From Ignavibacteriales bacterium (GTDB taxonomy: Bacteria > Bacteroidota > Ignavibacteria > Ignavibacteriales > Melioribacteraceae): a stretch of 64,000 nucleotides of DNA. The stretch's first letter is position 1, and every line of letters starts with the position of its first letter. Under the pieces are notes generated by a model, which was given only the letters and a program-made list of their open reading frames with translations, searched no databases and had not been told where the DNA came from. The position numbers were made by a program, and so were the translations under genes. The DNA lies in the NCBI GenBank assembly GCA_026390775.1, contig JAPLFF010000007.1, positions 1,426,001-1,490,000 of the forward strand, written 5' to 3'. Shown one piece after another: positions 32,218-41,167 of the stretch.

Positions 32218-34296
32218 CTAATCAAGAAATTCCCAAACCAATCCGAAACGAATACCGCGAGCTTGCTTGGGATAATAAGGAACAATGAAATATTTCGCAT
32301 TAAAAAGATTTTCAAACACGAAATAAACTGTTGCCAAGTTCTGAATTTTTCCGGCAAGGAAGAAATCTATTTGGAATGAAGTGGAAATAGGCGAAGATGA
32401 AATTAATGAAACATTCTGTGTTGCCGGATCATACAAAAAATTTGTAGAAATATTTTTTTCAAAATCTATTGAAGTAAAATCCCGTTCTCCAATTGAGAAA
32501 TAATTAAATCCGGATTTCAGATGTAAATTTTTGTTGAAGAGAGTATCTACATAATAAATACCGCCATATAAAGAGAATTGGGGCAAGTTGTAATTATGTC
32601 TGTCATCAGAAGAAAAATAGTAGCTCATATTTGTACTGATTAGAATTTTCCAAATACTTAAATCTAGTTTTAGATTTATTCCTTGAAGTCTCAAATCATT
32701 TACTGCAGCATAAACAACCTTATCATTTTGTACTGCATCTTCTTTTAACAAAGCTGGAAGCAGAGAATTAACCGTTGATTTATTGAAGTAGCCGATAGAT
32801 GCATTAACAAATGTATTCTTAAAGTTTGCTGAGAGTTCGAAAGAAGTAATTTTTTGTTTACCGGATTGAATACCTGGCAAGATAAAACGTTCTTCCCATA
32901 TCGTTCGAGGTTTTTCGAACGAAGAAAATCCTAAATAAAAGTTAAATAATTGATCCGGAGAGAAATGCGCATCGGCTCCAAAACCGAGAAAACTGTTGTC
33001 GGAATAATTTAAATATTTTACGAACAGAGAAGGGGTTAATGTTTTATTTATCAAGTTGAAACTTGCTATTGCTGCTGTTGAGAAGAGTGTTTTATTTATT
33101 TCTTGCGATAAGAGAGGCGTAATGAATTTAGATCTTTCAAAATTTGTGACTGATGTGAGTTTGATAAAATCAACATTAAAATCTTGGCGTAAACTTGAAC
33201 CTATTGTTCTACTTTCATTATCATCAAAAATTGCTGAAGCATTATTCTGAAAAATAAAATTACTCTCATTTTGTCTGAACTCGGTAAAATTAGTTTGGTA
33301 ATAAAACGAAATATCAGTCGGAGAGTGTTCAATAAAATTCCCAAGCATACGCAAACTAAAATTATGTCCCGAAACTTTTTGGTATCGGTTTGTAAACCTC
33401 ACGGGTGCACTAAATATGTCATAAAGAATTTGATTGAACTGGGAAGGGAAATACGCGCGACTAATCGAATCTGCATCAACTCCGCCGAACAATTGCGTGA
33501 TAGTTTGGATGTACTTGTAACTAGCAATAATGTTTATATTATTTGAGAGAAAGTAATGGAGCCGAGCATAGCCCATCCAATTGCTGTGATCGGTATTAAC
33601 AAAAGATGGATTTGTGTTTTGGTTTGTAATTTCAAAAAACGCATTAATTCTCTTAAAAGGATTTAAGCTAAAGATTCCGTCCATCAATCCTTCGCTGTTT
33701 GGGGCTTGATAATACTTGATGCGCGAATACGGCTTACGTAATTCCGGTTGTCGGGAAATAAAATTTACCGAGACTGGATTATTCATTCCACCGTACAGAA
33801 ATCCGCGAGAAAGCGGAAGCACTTCGATCGAATCAGTACTTTCAGATTGGAATAAGTTAAGATCAAATGCATTCGATAATCTATTGTTGATTGATAGACC
33901 ATCCGAGAGAAAAGAAACATTTCCAAATCCTTGTCCGTTGATCAATACTTCGTTCGATTGCCCAATGGAACCAAGATCTCTTACAAATCCGAAAGGAACG
34001 TTTGTAAAGAAATCGGCAGTAGTTCTGTAGTCGGTTGTTTCTAAAGCTTTTTTACTGATGATTGAAGTTTTAAAATTATCATTAAGCAGAGAAGTAATTC
34101 TTAAAGGAATGCGGGCAGGAATTCGTTTTACCGCAGAAGTTGAATCTTTAGGAACAGTAGTCTTAATTATTAAAGAGTCTGCGGAAATTTTTTCATTCTT
34201 AACTTGGAAATCATCAAGAGCAAAAAGTTGATATGAAAAAAAAAGAAGTATTAATAAAATTTTTTTTCGAGAAAATATTTTCAGTAGGTTGTTCAT
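32218..34296 (-). CDS. TonB-dependent-receptor-like outer-membrane protein
   Basis: 692 residues from ATG 34296 (signal KKILLILLFFSYQLFA); the longer frame starts with an unlikely TTG. After ~80 residues comes a plug-like domain (SNEVLINGQGFGNVSFLSDGLSINNR, DSIEVLPLSRGFLYGG), then a barrel of alternating aromatic strands ending in FGLVWEFLD with a C-terminal aromatic residue near the end. The plug keeps the TonB-receptor style but no clear TonB box is seen. It lies 64 bases downstream of nothing transcribed with it except the amylase gene that follows, which suggests a role in sugar uptake. Confidence 0.8.
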   Translation of the reverse strand: MNNLLKIFSRKKILLILLFFSYQLFALDDFQVKNEKISADSLIIKTTVPKDSTSAVKRIPARIPLRITSLLNDNFKTSIISKKALETTDYRTTADFFTNVPFGFVRDLGSIGQSNEVLINGQGFGNVSFLSDGLSINNRLSNAFDLNLFQSESTDSIEVLPLSRGFLYGGMNNPVSVNFISRQPELRKPYSRIKYYQAPNSEGLMDGIFSLNPFKRINAFFEITNQNTNPSFVNTDHSNWMGYARLHYFLSNNINIIASYKYIQTITQLFGGVDADSISRAYFPSQFNQILYDIFSAPVRFTNRYQKVSGHNFSLRMLGNFIEHSPTDISFYYQTNFTEFRQNESNFIFQNNASAIFDDNESRTIGSSLRQDFNVDFIKLTSVTNFERSKFITPLLSQEINKTLFSTAAIASFNLINKTLTPSLFVKYLNYSDNSFLGFGADAHFSPDQLFNFYLGFSSFEKPRTIWEERFILPGIQSGKQKITSFELSANFKNTFVNASIGYFNKSTVNSLLPALLKEDAVQNDKVVYAAVNDLRLQGINLKLDLSIWKILISTNMSYYFSSDDRHNYNLPQFSLYGGIYYVDTLFNKNLHLKSGFNYFSIGERDFTSIDFEKNISTNFLYDPATQNVSLISSSPISTSFQIDFFLAGKIQNLATVYFVFENLFNAKYFIVPYYPKQARGIRFGLVWEFLD

Positions 34297-34496
34297 AAAT
34301 TCATTCACAAAATAATCTTTATAATTTTTCAAACAAAAGAAGATTTCCAGCAGGATTTTACCCGCACATCTATTGCCTGATATCAACGTCCGGCTCTAAA
34401 TCAAAATGTTTAGAAATGACAAAAAGTGTTTGTTTTCAATTAAAAAAATACTAAATTTCAAGCGAAATTAATCCACAAATAATAAGAGGCAACAAT

Positions 34497-34781
34497 ATGT
34501 CAATGACAAAAGGCCAACTGTTAACTTACATGGCAAAAAAATCCGGATTAAGTAAAAAAGCAACCGGAGAATTCATTCAGGAATTAGTTGTTCTCGCTTA
34601 TCACGAAGCAAAAAAATCTTTTGTTATTCCCGGATTGGGCAAATTAGTTCTTGTTGATAGAAAAGCAAGAATGGGAAGAAACCCAAAAACCGGTGAAGCA
34701 ATTGCAATACCGGCAAAAAAAGTTGTTAAATTCAGAATTGCTAAACAAGCAAAAGATGCCATTCTTATTTATAAAAAATAA
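34497..34781 (+). CDS. HU/IHF-family DNA-binding protein
   Basis: 94 residues, the normal HU size. N-terminal helices TKGQLLTYMAKKSGLSKKATGEFIQELV and the DNA-embracing arm VLVDRKARMGRNPKTGEAIAIPAKKVVKFRIAK (given here as successive elements, the proline at the tip of the arm included). It bends and packs DNA. GAGGCAACA ribosome site lies 9 bases upstream and a strong terminator follows. Confidence 0.93.
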   Translation: MSMTKGQLLTYMAKKSGLSKKATGEFIQELVVLAYHEAKKSFVIPGLGKLVLVDRKARMGRNPKTGEAIAIPAKKVVKFRIAKQAKDAILIYKK

Positions 34782-34793
34782 TTATTCAAAATA

Positions 34794-34824
34794 GAAAGCC
34801 CATCAAAAGATGGGCTTTCTTTTA
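34794..34824. terminator. Bidirectional terminator between HU and membrane protein genes
   Basis: GAAAGCCCATC (34794-34804), loop AAAA, GATGGGCTTTC (34809-34819), then TTTTA. The convergent gene ends at 34829, so the hairpin serves both strands. Confidence 0.88.
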
Positions 34825-34828
34825 ACAA

Positions 34829-35320
34829 TCATTTCTTTTTTCTCAATTCATTAATTTTTCCTACAAGATCTTTATATAAGTCTTCTTTAACATTTTGCAA
34901 AATGATTTTAAGCAGTTCAGGAAACTTTCCGACATTTGCATATAAGCCGATTGTAATATTTTGTCTTGAATCATGTATGTATACCGGCCGTGTCGGGTAG
35001 CCCGAAAATATTCCACCGGTTAATTTGTCTATATCTTCAATCCGAAGCTCAATCTTTCTTTTGCTAAATAGGAAATTTGTACAGATAATCTTTTCATTGT
35101 CGGCGGAAATTTCAAACGGAAACTGTCTATAGGTTTTGGTATAGTATTTATTGAGTAAAAACAGCAGAGATAAATTAATTAATGTAAAAAAAATATAATA
35201 CCAGTAAGAAAATAATCCGATGATTGATATGGCGAGATAGATCAACAGTAGAATTGTAACAGGTATATTTCCATATCTGTAAATCAATTTTGAAAAAAAT
35301 GAATATTTATAAGTTTTCAT
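34829..35320 (-). CDS. Membrane protein of unknown function
   Basis: 163 residues. Two membrane helices (about 18-35 and 38-58) are followed by a soluble, beta-rich domain (CTNFLFSKRKIELRIEDIDKLTGGIFSG, IHDSRQNITIGLY), the usual shape of bacterial PH-domain membrane proteins. Function unknown. Standalone gene, convergent with HU. Confidence 0.7.
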   Translation of the reverse strand: MKTYKYSFFSKLIYRYGNIPVTILLLIYLAISIIGLFSYWYYIFFTLINLSLLFLLNKYYTKTYRQFPFEISADNEKIICTNFLFSKRKIELRIEDIDKLTGGIFSGYPTRPVYIHDSRQNITIGLYANVGKFPELLKIILQNVKEDLYKDLVGKINELRKKK

Positions 35321-35472
35321 TTCTCACTTAAAATTTGCCCTAAACTTACGAAAAGTGATTTTCAAAAGTTTAAGAGTTAATCACCAAGTGATAACTTTTT
35401 CTCTCATAGTTTTTTGTTAGATTTCGAACAAATAAAATTATTTCATTTTCAGAAAATCTTAAAGGTGGATAG

Positions 35473-36456
35473 ATGTACGATTTGTTAGTTATCGGTGCAG
35501 GTCCAGCAGGAATAAGCATGGCAGCAGAAGCACGCCATGCCGGAGTAGATCCTTCAAAAATTCTTTTAATTGAAAAAACAGAGGAACATTCCTTTTCGAT
35601 TAAAAAGTATTATCCTGATTCCAAACTTGTTTCAGCAAACTATAAAGGATTCGAAGCAAAGTGTACGGGAGTAATGTGCATTCTTGATATGACAAAGCAT
35701 GAAACTATTTCTTACTTAGACAAAGCAATATTAGATAATCAGCTTATAGTTCATTACAGCGAGACTGTTTGGAAACTCCATCAGAATGATGACAAATCAT
35801 TTATTGTCTACACCGACAAATGTGAATACCGTTGTAAAATTGTTACTATCGCAATCGGAATACTTGGCAAACCAAACAAACCGGAATATAAAATTCCACT
35901 TGTTCTAAAAGAGAAAGCATTATTTAATGTTACCTCTGTTAAGATTGCCAACTCAAAAGTTTTGATTATTGGCGGCGGCGATTCTGCATCCGAATATTGC
36001 CAATATTTAGTTCAGAACGGGAATGAAGTTTCTCTAAGCTACCGCAAAAATGAATTTACCAGAATGAACGAAATTAACCGCGAAAGTTTGCTTGAACTTG
36101 AAAAAGAAGAAAAGGTTAAAATCCTTTTAGGATCAGGGATTGTTGCAGTCGAAGATAGAGACGGAAAACCTTGTGTAAAATTTCAAGAGGAAAAATTAGG
36201 TGAACAAATTTTTGATTTTGTTGTTTATGCTTTGGGCGGTACCACACCAAATAATTTTCTAAAGATGATTGGAATTGAATTCGATGGAGCTGAACCGATT
36301 CTAAGAGAATATTACGAAACGTCTGTTCAAGGATTGTTCTTGCTTGGTGATTTAACTGCCGGCACAAAAGGCGGTTCTATTATTTGGGCTTTCAATTCGT
36401 CCAATACAGCTATGAAAAAGATTTGTACTGATTATCTCAATCTTAATATTAACTAA
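35473..36456 (+). CDS. NAD(P)-binding FAD oxidoreductase (YpdA/thioredoxin-reductase-like fold)
   Basis: 327 residues. The FAD site GAGPAG is at 8-13, a second Rossmann motif IIGGGDSASEY at about 164-174 binds NAD(P)H, and the C-terminal GLFLLGDLTAG..GGSIIWAFNSS closes the FAD site. No redox-active CxxC is present, so it is not an ordinary thioredoxin reductase; YpdA-like disulfide reductases and some ferredoxin-NADP reductases share this layout. AAAGGTGG ribosome site. Two thioredoxin-fold genes follow 148 bases downstream. Confidence 0.85.
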   Translation: MYDLLVIGAGPAGISMAAEARHAGVDPSKILLIEKTEEHSFSIKKYYPDSKLVSANYKGFEAKCTGVMCILDMTKHETISYLDKAILDNQLIVHYSETVWKLHQNDDKSFIVYTDKCEYRCKIVTIAIGILGKPNKPEYKIPLVLKEKALFNVTSVKIANSKVLIIGGGDSASEYCQYLVQNGNEVSLSYRKNEFTRMNEINRESLLELEKEEKVKILLGSGIVAVEDRDGKPCVKFQEEKLGEQIFDFVVYALGGTTPNNFLKMIGIEFDGAEPILREYYETSVQGLFLLGDLTAGTKGGSIIWAFNSSNTAMKKICTDYLNLNIN

Positions 36457-36604
36457 GATGTTACCGTTATTTGAGATTGTATTGTCCGAAGTTAATCGTT
36501 GATGTAAAAATTTATCTTTAACATTTCTTAACTGAATTTAAGTTGACCCATATAGTGTGACTGAATATATTTACCGCCGAATCAATAATTGGAAAGGATA
36601 ATTT

Positions 36605-37186
36605 ATGAAACAAAAAATATATTCAACACTTTCATTATTACTACTTTTAACAATATCACTAACAGCTTTTTTGTACGGTAGTGAACCCAGGAAAGCAGAA
36701 AATTTTAAGCTGAAAGATTACAACGGTAAAGAATATCAGCTTAATGATTTCAAAAACTCTAAAGCTGTAGTTGTAATGTTTATTGCAACCCAATGCCCGG
36801 TATCAAATGCTTACAATTCCCGTATGGCACAACTCTATCAAGATTATAAAGGAAAGGGTGTTACATTTTTAGGAATTAATTCCAATAAGCAAGAAAGTGT
36901 TGATGAAATAAAAGACCATGCTAAATCCAACAAGCTTGATTTTATTATTCTGAAAGATCTCAATAATGTTGTCGCCGATAAATTTAATGCTTCGTTCACC
37001 CCTGAGATTTATGTATTAAATAGCAACTCGGAAATATTATATCATGGAAGAATAGATGACGGCCGCCGCGAATCAGATGTGAAGACCAAAGATTTACGTG
37101 CAGCATTAGACGAAATTCTATCCGGGAAGAAAGTCTCTGTGTCGGAAACAAAAGCATTTGGCTGTTCAATTAAGAGAGTGAACTAA
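36605..37186 (+). CDS. Exported thioredoxin-fold (AhpC/TSA-type redoxin) protein
   Basis: 193 residues with a signal peptide (about 1-23). The redoxin core has FKLKDYNGKEYQLNDFKN and the active segment ATQCPVSNAYNSRM, in which a single cysteine replaces the CxxC of thioredoxins, as in peroxiredoxin-like TlpA relatives. A late cysteine (KAFGCSIKR) could be a resolving residue. It acts in the periplasm. The next gene, a TlpA-type protein, starts 4 bases after the stop. Confidence 0.87.
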   Translation: MKQKIYSTLSLLLLLTISLTAFLYGSEPRKAENFKLKDYNGKEYQLNDFKNSKAVVVMFIATQCPVSNAYNSRMAQLYQDYKGKGVTFLGINSNKQESVDEIKDHAKSNKLDFIILKDLNNVVADKFNASFTPEIYVLNSNSEILYHGRIDDGRRESDVKTKDLRAALDEILSGKKVSVSETKAFGCSIKRVN

Positions 37187-37189
37187 TTC

Positions 37190-37687
37190 ATGATAAGGTT
37201 TATATCACTCTTAATGATCATTTTACTTTTTAATTCTGCTAACGTATATCCGCAGCGGTCTGAAAAGATAACAGTTGAAACAATTGACAAAACAAAACTC
37301 ACAAAACTCATAAAAGATAGAAAAGGGAAAATTCTTTTTCTAAACCTTTGGGCTACGTGGTGCGTTCCGTGCAGAGAGGAATTTCCTTCTATAGTTAAAC
37401 TAGCAGATGAAATGAAAGATGTTGAATTTGTTGGTATAAGTATTGACTTTCCCGATGAAGTTGATTCCAAGATTATTCCATTTTTAAAATCGAACAAAGT
37501 CAACTTTACTAATTATGTTAACGGGTTTTCCGGTGACGAAGAATTAATTAATGCTCTTGATAAAAAATGGAACGGAGCTTTACCCGCAACTTTTATTTTT
37601 GATACAAAAGGGAATAAGAAAGTTTTTCTTTCCGGCAGTAAATCTTATGAAGAGTTTAAAAAAGTAATTGGAACAATTAAAAAATAG
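37190..37687 (+). CDS. TlpA-family thiol-disulfide oxidoreductase
   Basis: 165 residues with a signal peptide (about 1-21, VYPQRS). Thioredoxin core with the WATWCVPCREEFPS active site (CxxC), the following VEFVGISIDFPDE strand and a cis-proline segment LPATFIF. It reduces or isomerises periplasmic disulfides, for example during cytochrome c maturation. Cotranscribed with the redoxin gene (3-base gap). Confidence 0.92.
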   Translation: MIRFISLLMIILLFNSANVYPQRSEKITVETIDKTKLTKLIKDRKGKILFLNLWATWCVPCREEFPSIVKLADEMKDVEFVGISIDFPDEVDSKIIPFLKSNKVNFTNYVNGFSGDEELINALDKKWNGALPATFIFDTKGNKKVFLSGSKSYEEFKKVIGTIKK

Positions 37688-37697
37688 GAACATTCTT

Positions 37698-37724
37698 AAA
37701 GCCTTTTCCGTAAGGAAAGGCTTT
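37698..37724 (+). terminator. Terminator-like hairpin after the tlpA-type gene
   Basis: AAAGCCTTTTCC (37698-37709) pairs with GGAAAGGCTTT (37714-37724) with one bulged T. The T run is short. It overlaps the last bases of the EVE remnant on the other strand. Confidence 0.4.
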
Positions 37725-37861
37725 AGGGACTTGCCATTTTTTCAATCTCTTCGAATTTCTCTTTAGTTACAGGCATTACAGATAAGCGGTTGCGCTTTTG
37801 CAAGATCATCTATTGAGAAAATTTCCGGTTCGGATTTTATAAGCCAGTATTTAGCAGTCAT
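37723..37861 (-). pseudogene. EVE-domain protein with large internal deletion
   Basis: The ATG at 37861 begins MTAKYWLIKSEPEIFSIDDL, the textbook start of EVE-domain (PUA-like) proteins. Within 25 codons a different frame takes over and encodes RLSVMPVTKEKFEEIEKMA, the textbook end of the same family, to TAA at 37725-37723. The middle ~100 codons are missing and the halves are out of frame, near 37790-37800. The gene is therefore dead. EVE proteins bind modified nucleobases or RNA and are linked to defence; the intact neighbours do not suggest a role. Confidence 0.8.
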
Positions 37862-37871
37862 AATTTCTCTT

Positions 37872-38303
37872 TTAGTTACTTTCAACAATTTTTTTAAGTT
37901 GATCCAGCACCTTTCCCCAATTTGCTTCGGAATGTTCCTTTGCCTCTTTATTAGGAACATTTTCCTGGGTTAAGGTAAGAATTGTTTTTTCATTTTGTTT
38001 CATAAGATCGAATGTGATTTGCTGATAATTTTCCGGTACATCTTCCAATTTGGAAAACGAACTCCAGTAATCATACTTCAATTTTTGTTCAGGAATAAAT
38101 TCCAGGATTGTACCTTTATCCTTATATACTGCGCCTTCCCATACACCTTGAAAAACAATAGGGTATCCAACTTTCCAGTCGGAGATTGTTTCTGTTCCAA
38201 ATAAGTAGAGTTTTATTTTTTCCGGATTAACTAAAGCATCCCACACTTTTGCTTTATCTGCATTTATCTTTATGGATTTTCTTACCATTAATTCATTTGC
38301 CAT
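37872..38303 (-). CDS. SRPBCC/AHSA1-like domain protein
   Basis: 143 residues forming a START/AHSA1-like fold: the N-terminal strand SIKINADKAKVWDALVNPEKIKLYLFG, the strand GKGTILEF region, and a C-terminal helix HSEANWGKVLDQLKKIVE. These proteins bind hydrophobic ligands or activate Hsp90-like partners; the ligand is unknown. It lies 10 bases from the EVE remnant and 12 bases after uvrA, on the same strand. Confidence 0.85.
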   Translation of the reverse strand: MANELMVRKSIKINADKAKVWDALVNPEKIKLYLFGTETISDWKVGYPIVFQGVWEGAVYKDKGTILEFIPEQKLKYDYWSSFSKLEDVPENYQQITFDLMKQNEKTILTLTQENVPNKEAKEHSEANWGKVLDQLKKIVESN

Positions 38304-38315
38304 GATTTTGCCCTT

Positions 38316-41090
38316 TCATAAATATTGTTTTAAAAATTTACCTGTGTGTGATCTTTCATTTGCGGCAATCTCTTCAGGTGTACCAACTGCAACAACTTCT
38401 CCGCCTTTTTCTCCCGCTTCAGGTCCAAGATCGATCACATGATCCGCACATTTAATTACATCAAGATTGTGCTCGATGATAACAACAGAATTATTGTTCT
38501 GTATCAGCATCTGAAAACATTTTAATAATTTACCGATGTCGTCAAAATGTAAGCCGGTTGTAGGTTCATCGAAAATAAAAAGTGTATGCTGATTTTTTTT
38601 CTGCTGAGAAAGATGAAGCGCTAGTTTAACCCGCTGTGCCTCGCCGCCGGAAAGAGTTGTTGACGGTTGACCGAGTTTGATATAACCCAAGCCAACATCC
38701 GAAAGAACTTGAAGTAAGGAAACAATTTTATTGTTGTTCTCAAAAAAATCAATTGCTTCGTCAACGGTCATATTTAAAACATCAACAATATTTTTTCCGC
38801 GGTAGGTAATTTCTCTCGTCTCTTTTTTGAAACGTGTCCCTTTACAGTCATCACACTCAAGATGAAGATCGGCAAGGAACTGCATTTCAATTGTTATAAC
38901 ACCTTCACCCTGGCAAGTCTCGCATCTTCCGCCCGTTACATTGAAAGAAAAATAACCGGGTTTATATCCGCGTGATCGGGCTTGTGGCGTATTTGCAAAA
39001 AGCTCTCGAATCAATTCATAACCTTTTACATAGCTGATAGGATTTGAACGAGGAGATTTTCCAATCGGAGACTGATCAACGATTTCAATTTCATCTATGT
39101 AACGCGAACCTTCGATCGAATCATACTTGCCGAGTTTTGACGGATTGCCGCCGTTCATTTTAACAATTCCGCCGTAAAGAATATCATGCACCAAAGTTGA
39201 TTTACCCGAACCGCTGACTCCTGTTACAACAACAAATTTCTTAAGAGGAAATTCAACATTTATGTTCTTCAAATTATTTTCTCTGGCACCATTAATCTTA
39301 ATTACTTCAGTTTCTTTTGTATTACGTTTTGCCGGAATTGGAATACTTACTTTTCCGGAAAGATATTTCCCAGTAAGCGATTTTTCGTTTTGAATTATTT
39401 CATCGTAAGTGCCGAATGCAACAATTTCTCCGCCGTTTATTCCCGCACGCGGACCCATATCAAAGATTAGATCTGATTCCTTCATCATCTCCGGATCGTG
39501 TTCTACAACTAAGACGGTATTGCCAAGATCTCGAAGCGATTTTAAAATGTTGATCAGCTTAGCATTATCACGCGGATGCAAACCGATTGAAGGTTCATCT
39601 AAAACGTAAAGTGTCCCCATTAAAGCTGAGCCAAGTGAAGTTGCAAGATTTATTCTCTGGGTTTCGCCGCCGGAAAGCGTACTGCTTAAACGATCGAGAG
39701 TGAGGTAACCTAATCCAACATCATTTAAGAAGGTAAGACGTTTTACAATCTCATCATAAATTCTTTGCCCGATAGATTTTTCATAATCAGAAAGTGAAAG
39801 TAATTTGAAAAATATTAAAGCACGTTCGATTGACATCAGCACAATATCGTGAATTGATTTTTCGTCAATTTGAACTTGAAGTGCTTCGCGTCGTAAACGT
39901 GAACCGCGGCATGCTGCGCAAATTGTGTAGCCGCGATACTTACTTAGCAGAATTCGGATTCCCATCTTGTAAGTTTTTGTTTCAAGATGTTTGAAGAAAC
40001 CGTTTATGCCTTCAAATCCTTTGAAACCTTCTTTGATAAATGAAATTTGTTCCGATGATAAATCTTTGAAGGGAACATTAAGAAGAATTCTGTTATTATT
40101 ATTACGGATAAGATCTCGCATATATTTACTGTGCTTAACCGTCCGCCATGGCGCAATTGCTCCTTCCATCAGAGTTAGATTAGGATTCGGAACGATGAGA
40201 TCCATTTCATAGCCCATAGTTTTTCCGAATCCTTGACAAACGGGGCAAGCGCCGAACGGATTGTTGAAAGAAAAAAATCTCGGTTCGGGTTCTTCATAAC
40301 GAATTCCGCAGCATTCATAAAATTTTGTAAACTTCTTAATTGAATTGGTGTCTGTATTAATGATTGCAAGCCGTCCTTCGCCTTCTTTGAAAGCTGATTC
40401 GATTGACTCAGCGAAAGATTCTCTTACTTTCCCTTTTTTAATTTTAAATCTGTCCAAAACAATTATTATTTCTTGTTTTGATTTCGGGAGTGTTTTTGTT
40501 TCGTTCAGATCAATAAGTTTATCTTTAACAAAAATTCTGAAGAATCCTTTCTTGCGCAGAAGATCCATTTCTTCTTTTACAGTTCTTCCTTCATGAGAAT
40601 GAATCGGGAAGCCGAGATAAAATTTATCTTCTTCATTTTGTTCTTCAAGCCATTCCGAAACAGTAGCAACAGTATCTTTTTTGACAACTTTACCGCAGCT
40701 AAAGCAAATTGTTTTTCCAATACGTGCATAGAACAAACGTAGATAATCATAAATCTCTGTACTTGTTCCAACAGTTGAGCGGGGATTTCTAGCGCCGGTC
40801 TTCTGTTCAATTGCAACGGCAGGAGAGATTCCGAAAATAAAATCTACTTCTGGCTTGTTCATCCTCTCAAGAAATTGACGCGCATAAGAGGAAAGGCTTT
40901 CAACATAGCGGCGCTGTCCTTCGGCATAAATCGTATCGAACACGAGAGAAGATTTTCCGCTGCCGCTTACTCCCGTGAACACAACTAATTTGTTGCGGGG
41001 AATTTCCAGCGATATATTTTTTAGATTATGCTGGCGTGCACCCTTAACAATTATTTTGTCTTTAGGATTTGTATTGGATTTTTTTGACAT
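38316..41090 (-). CDS. uvrA: Excinuclease ABC subunit A
   Basis: 924 residues, close to the usual ~940. Two ABC ATPase halves are seen: GVSGSGKSSLVFDTIYAEGQRR near the start and GVSGSGKSTLVHDI near 640, each with an ABC signature (LSGGETQR and LSGGEAQR). Zinc sites: CFSCGK near 120, CCGIRYEE/CPVCQGFG near 260-280, CAACRGSR near 400 and CETCQGEG..CDDCKGTR near 730-760. It finds DNA lesions with UvrB in nucleotide excision repair. Single gene; start ATG 41090. Confidence 0.97.
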   Translation of the reverse strand: MSKKSNTNPKDKIIVKGARQHNLKNISLEIPRNKLVVFTGVSGSGKSSLVFDTIYAEGQRRYVESLSSYARQFLERMNKPEVDFIFGISPAVAIEQKTGARNPRSTVGTSTEIYDYLRLFYARIGKTICFSCGKVVKKDTVATVSEWLEEQNEEDKFYLGFPIHSHEGRTVKEEMDLLRKKGFFRIFVKDKLIDLNETKTLPKSKQEIIIVLDRFKIKKGKVRESFAESIESAFKEGEGRLAIINTDTNSIKKFTKFYECCGIRYEEPEPRFFSFNNPFGACPVCQGFGKTMGYEMDLIVPNPNLTLMEGAIAPWRTVKHSKYMRDLIRNNNNRILLNVPFKDLSSEQISFIKEGFKGFEGINGFFKHLETKTYKMGIRILLSKYRGYTICAACRGSRLRREALQVQIDEKSIHDIVLMSIERALIFFKLLSLSDYEKSIGQRIYDEIVKRLTFLNDVGLGYLTLDRLSSTLSGGETQRINLATSLGSALMGTLYVLDEPSIGLHPRDNAKLINILKSLRDLGNTVLVVEHDPEMMKESDLIFDMGPRAGINGGEIVAFGTYDEIIQNEKSLTGKYLSGKVSIPIPAKRNTKETEVIKINGARENNLKNINVEFPLKKFVVVTGVSGSGKSTLVHDILYGGIVKMNGGNPSKLGKYDSIEGSRYIDEIEIVDQSPIGKSPRSNPISYVKGYELIRELFANTPQARSRGYKPGYFSFNVTGGRCETCQGEGVITIEMQFLADLHLECDDCKGTRFKKETREITYRGKNIVDVLNMTVDEAIDFFENNNKIVSLLQVLSDVGLGYIKLGQPSTTLSGGEAQRVKLALHLSQQKKNQHTLFIFDEPTTGLHFDDIGKLLKCFQMLIQNNNSVVIIEHNLDVIKCADHVIDLGPEAGEKGGEVVAVGTPEEIAANERSHTGKFLKQYL

Positions 41091-41167
41091 GAATTATTTA
41101 TGATTTTCGAATTAAAATGAAACATGAAAAGAATCGTAAATCAAAAATCGTAATTCGTAAACAGAAT

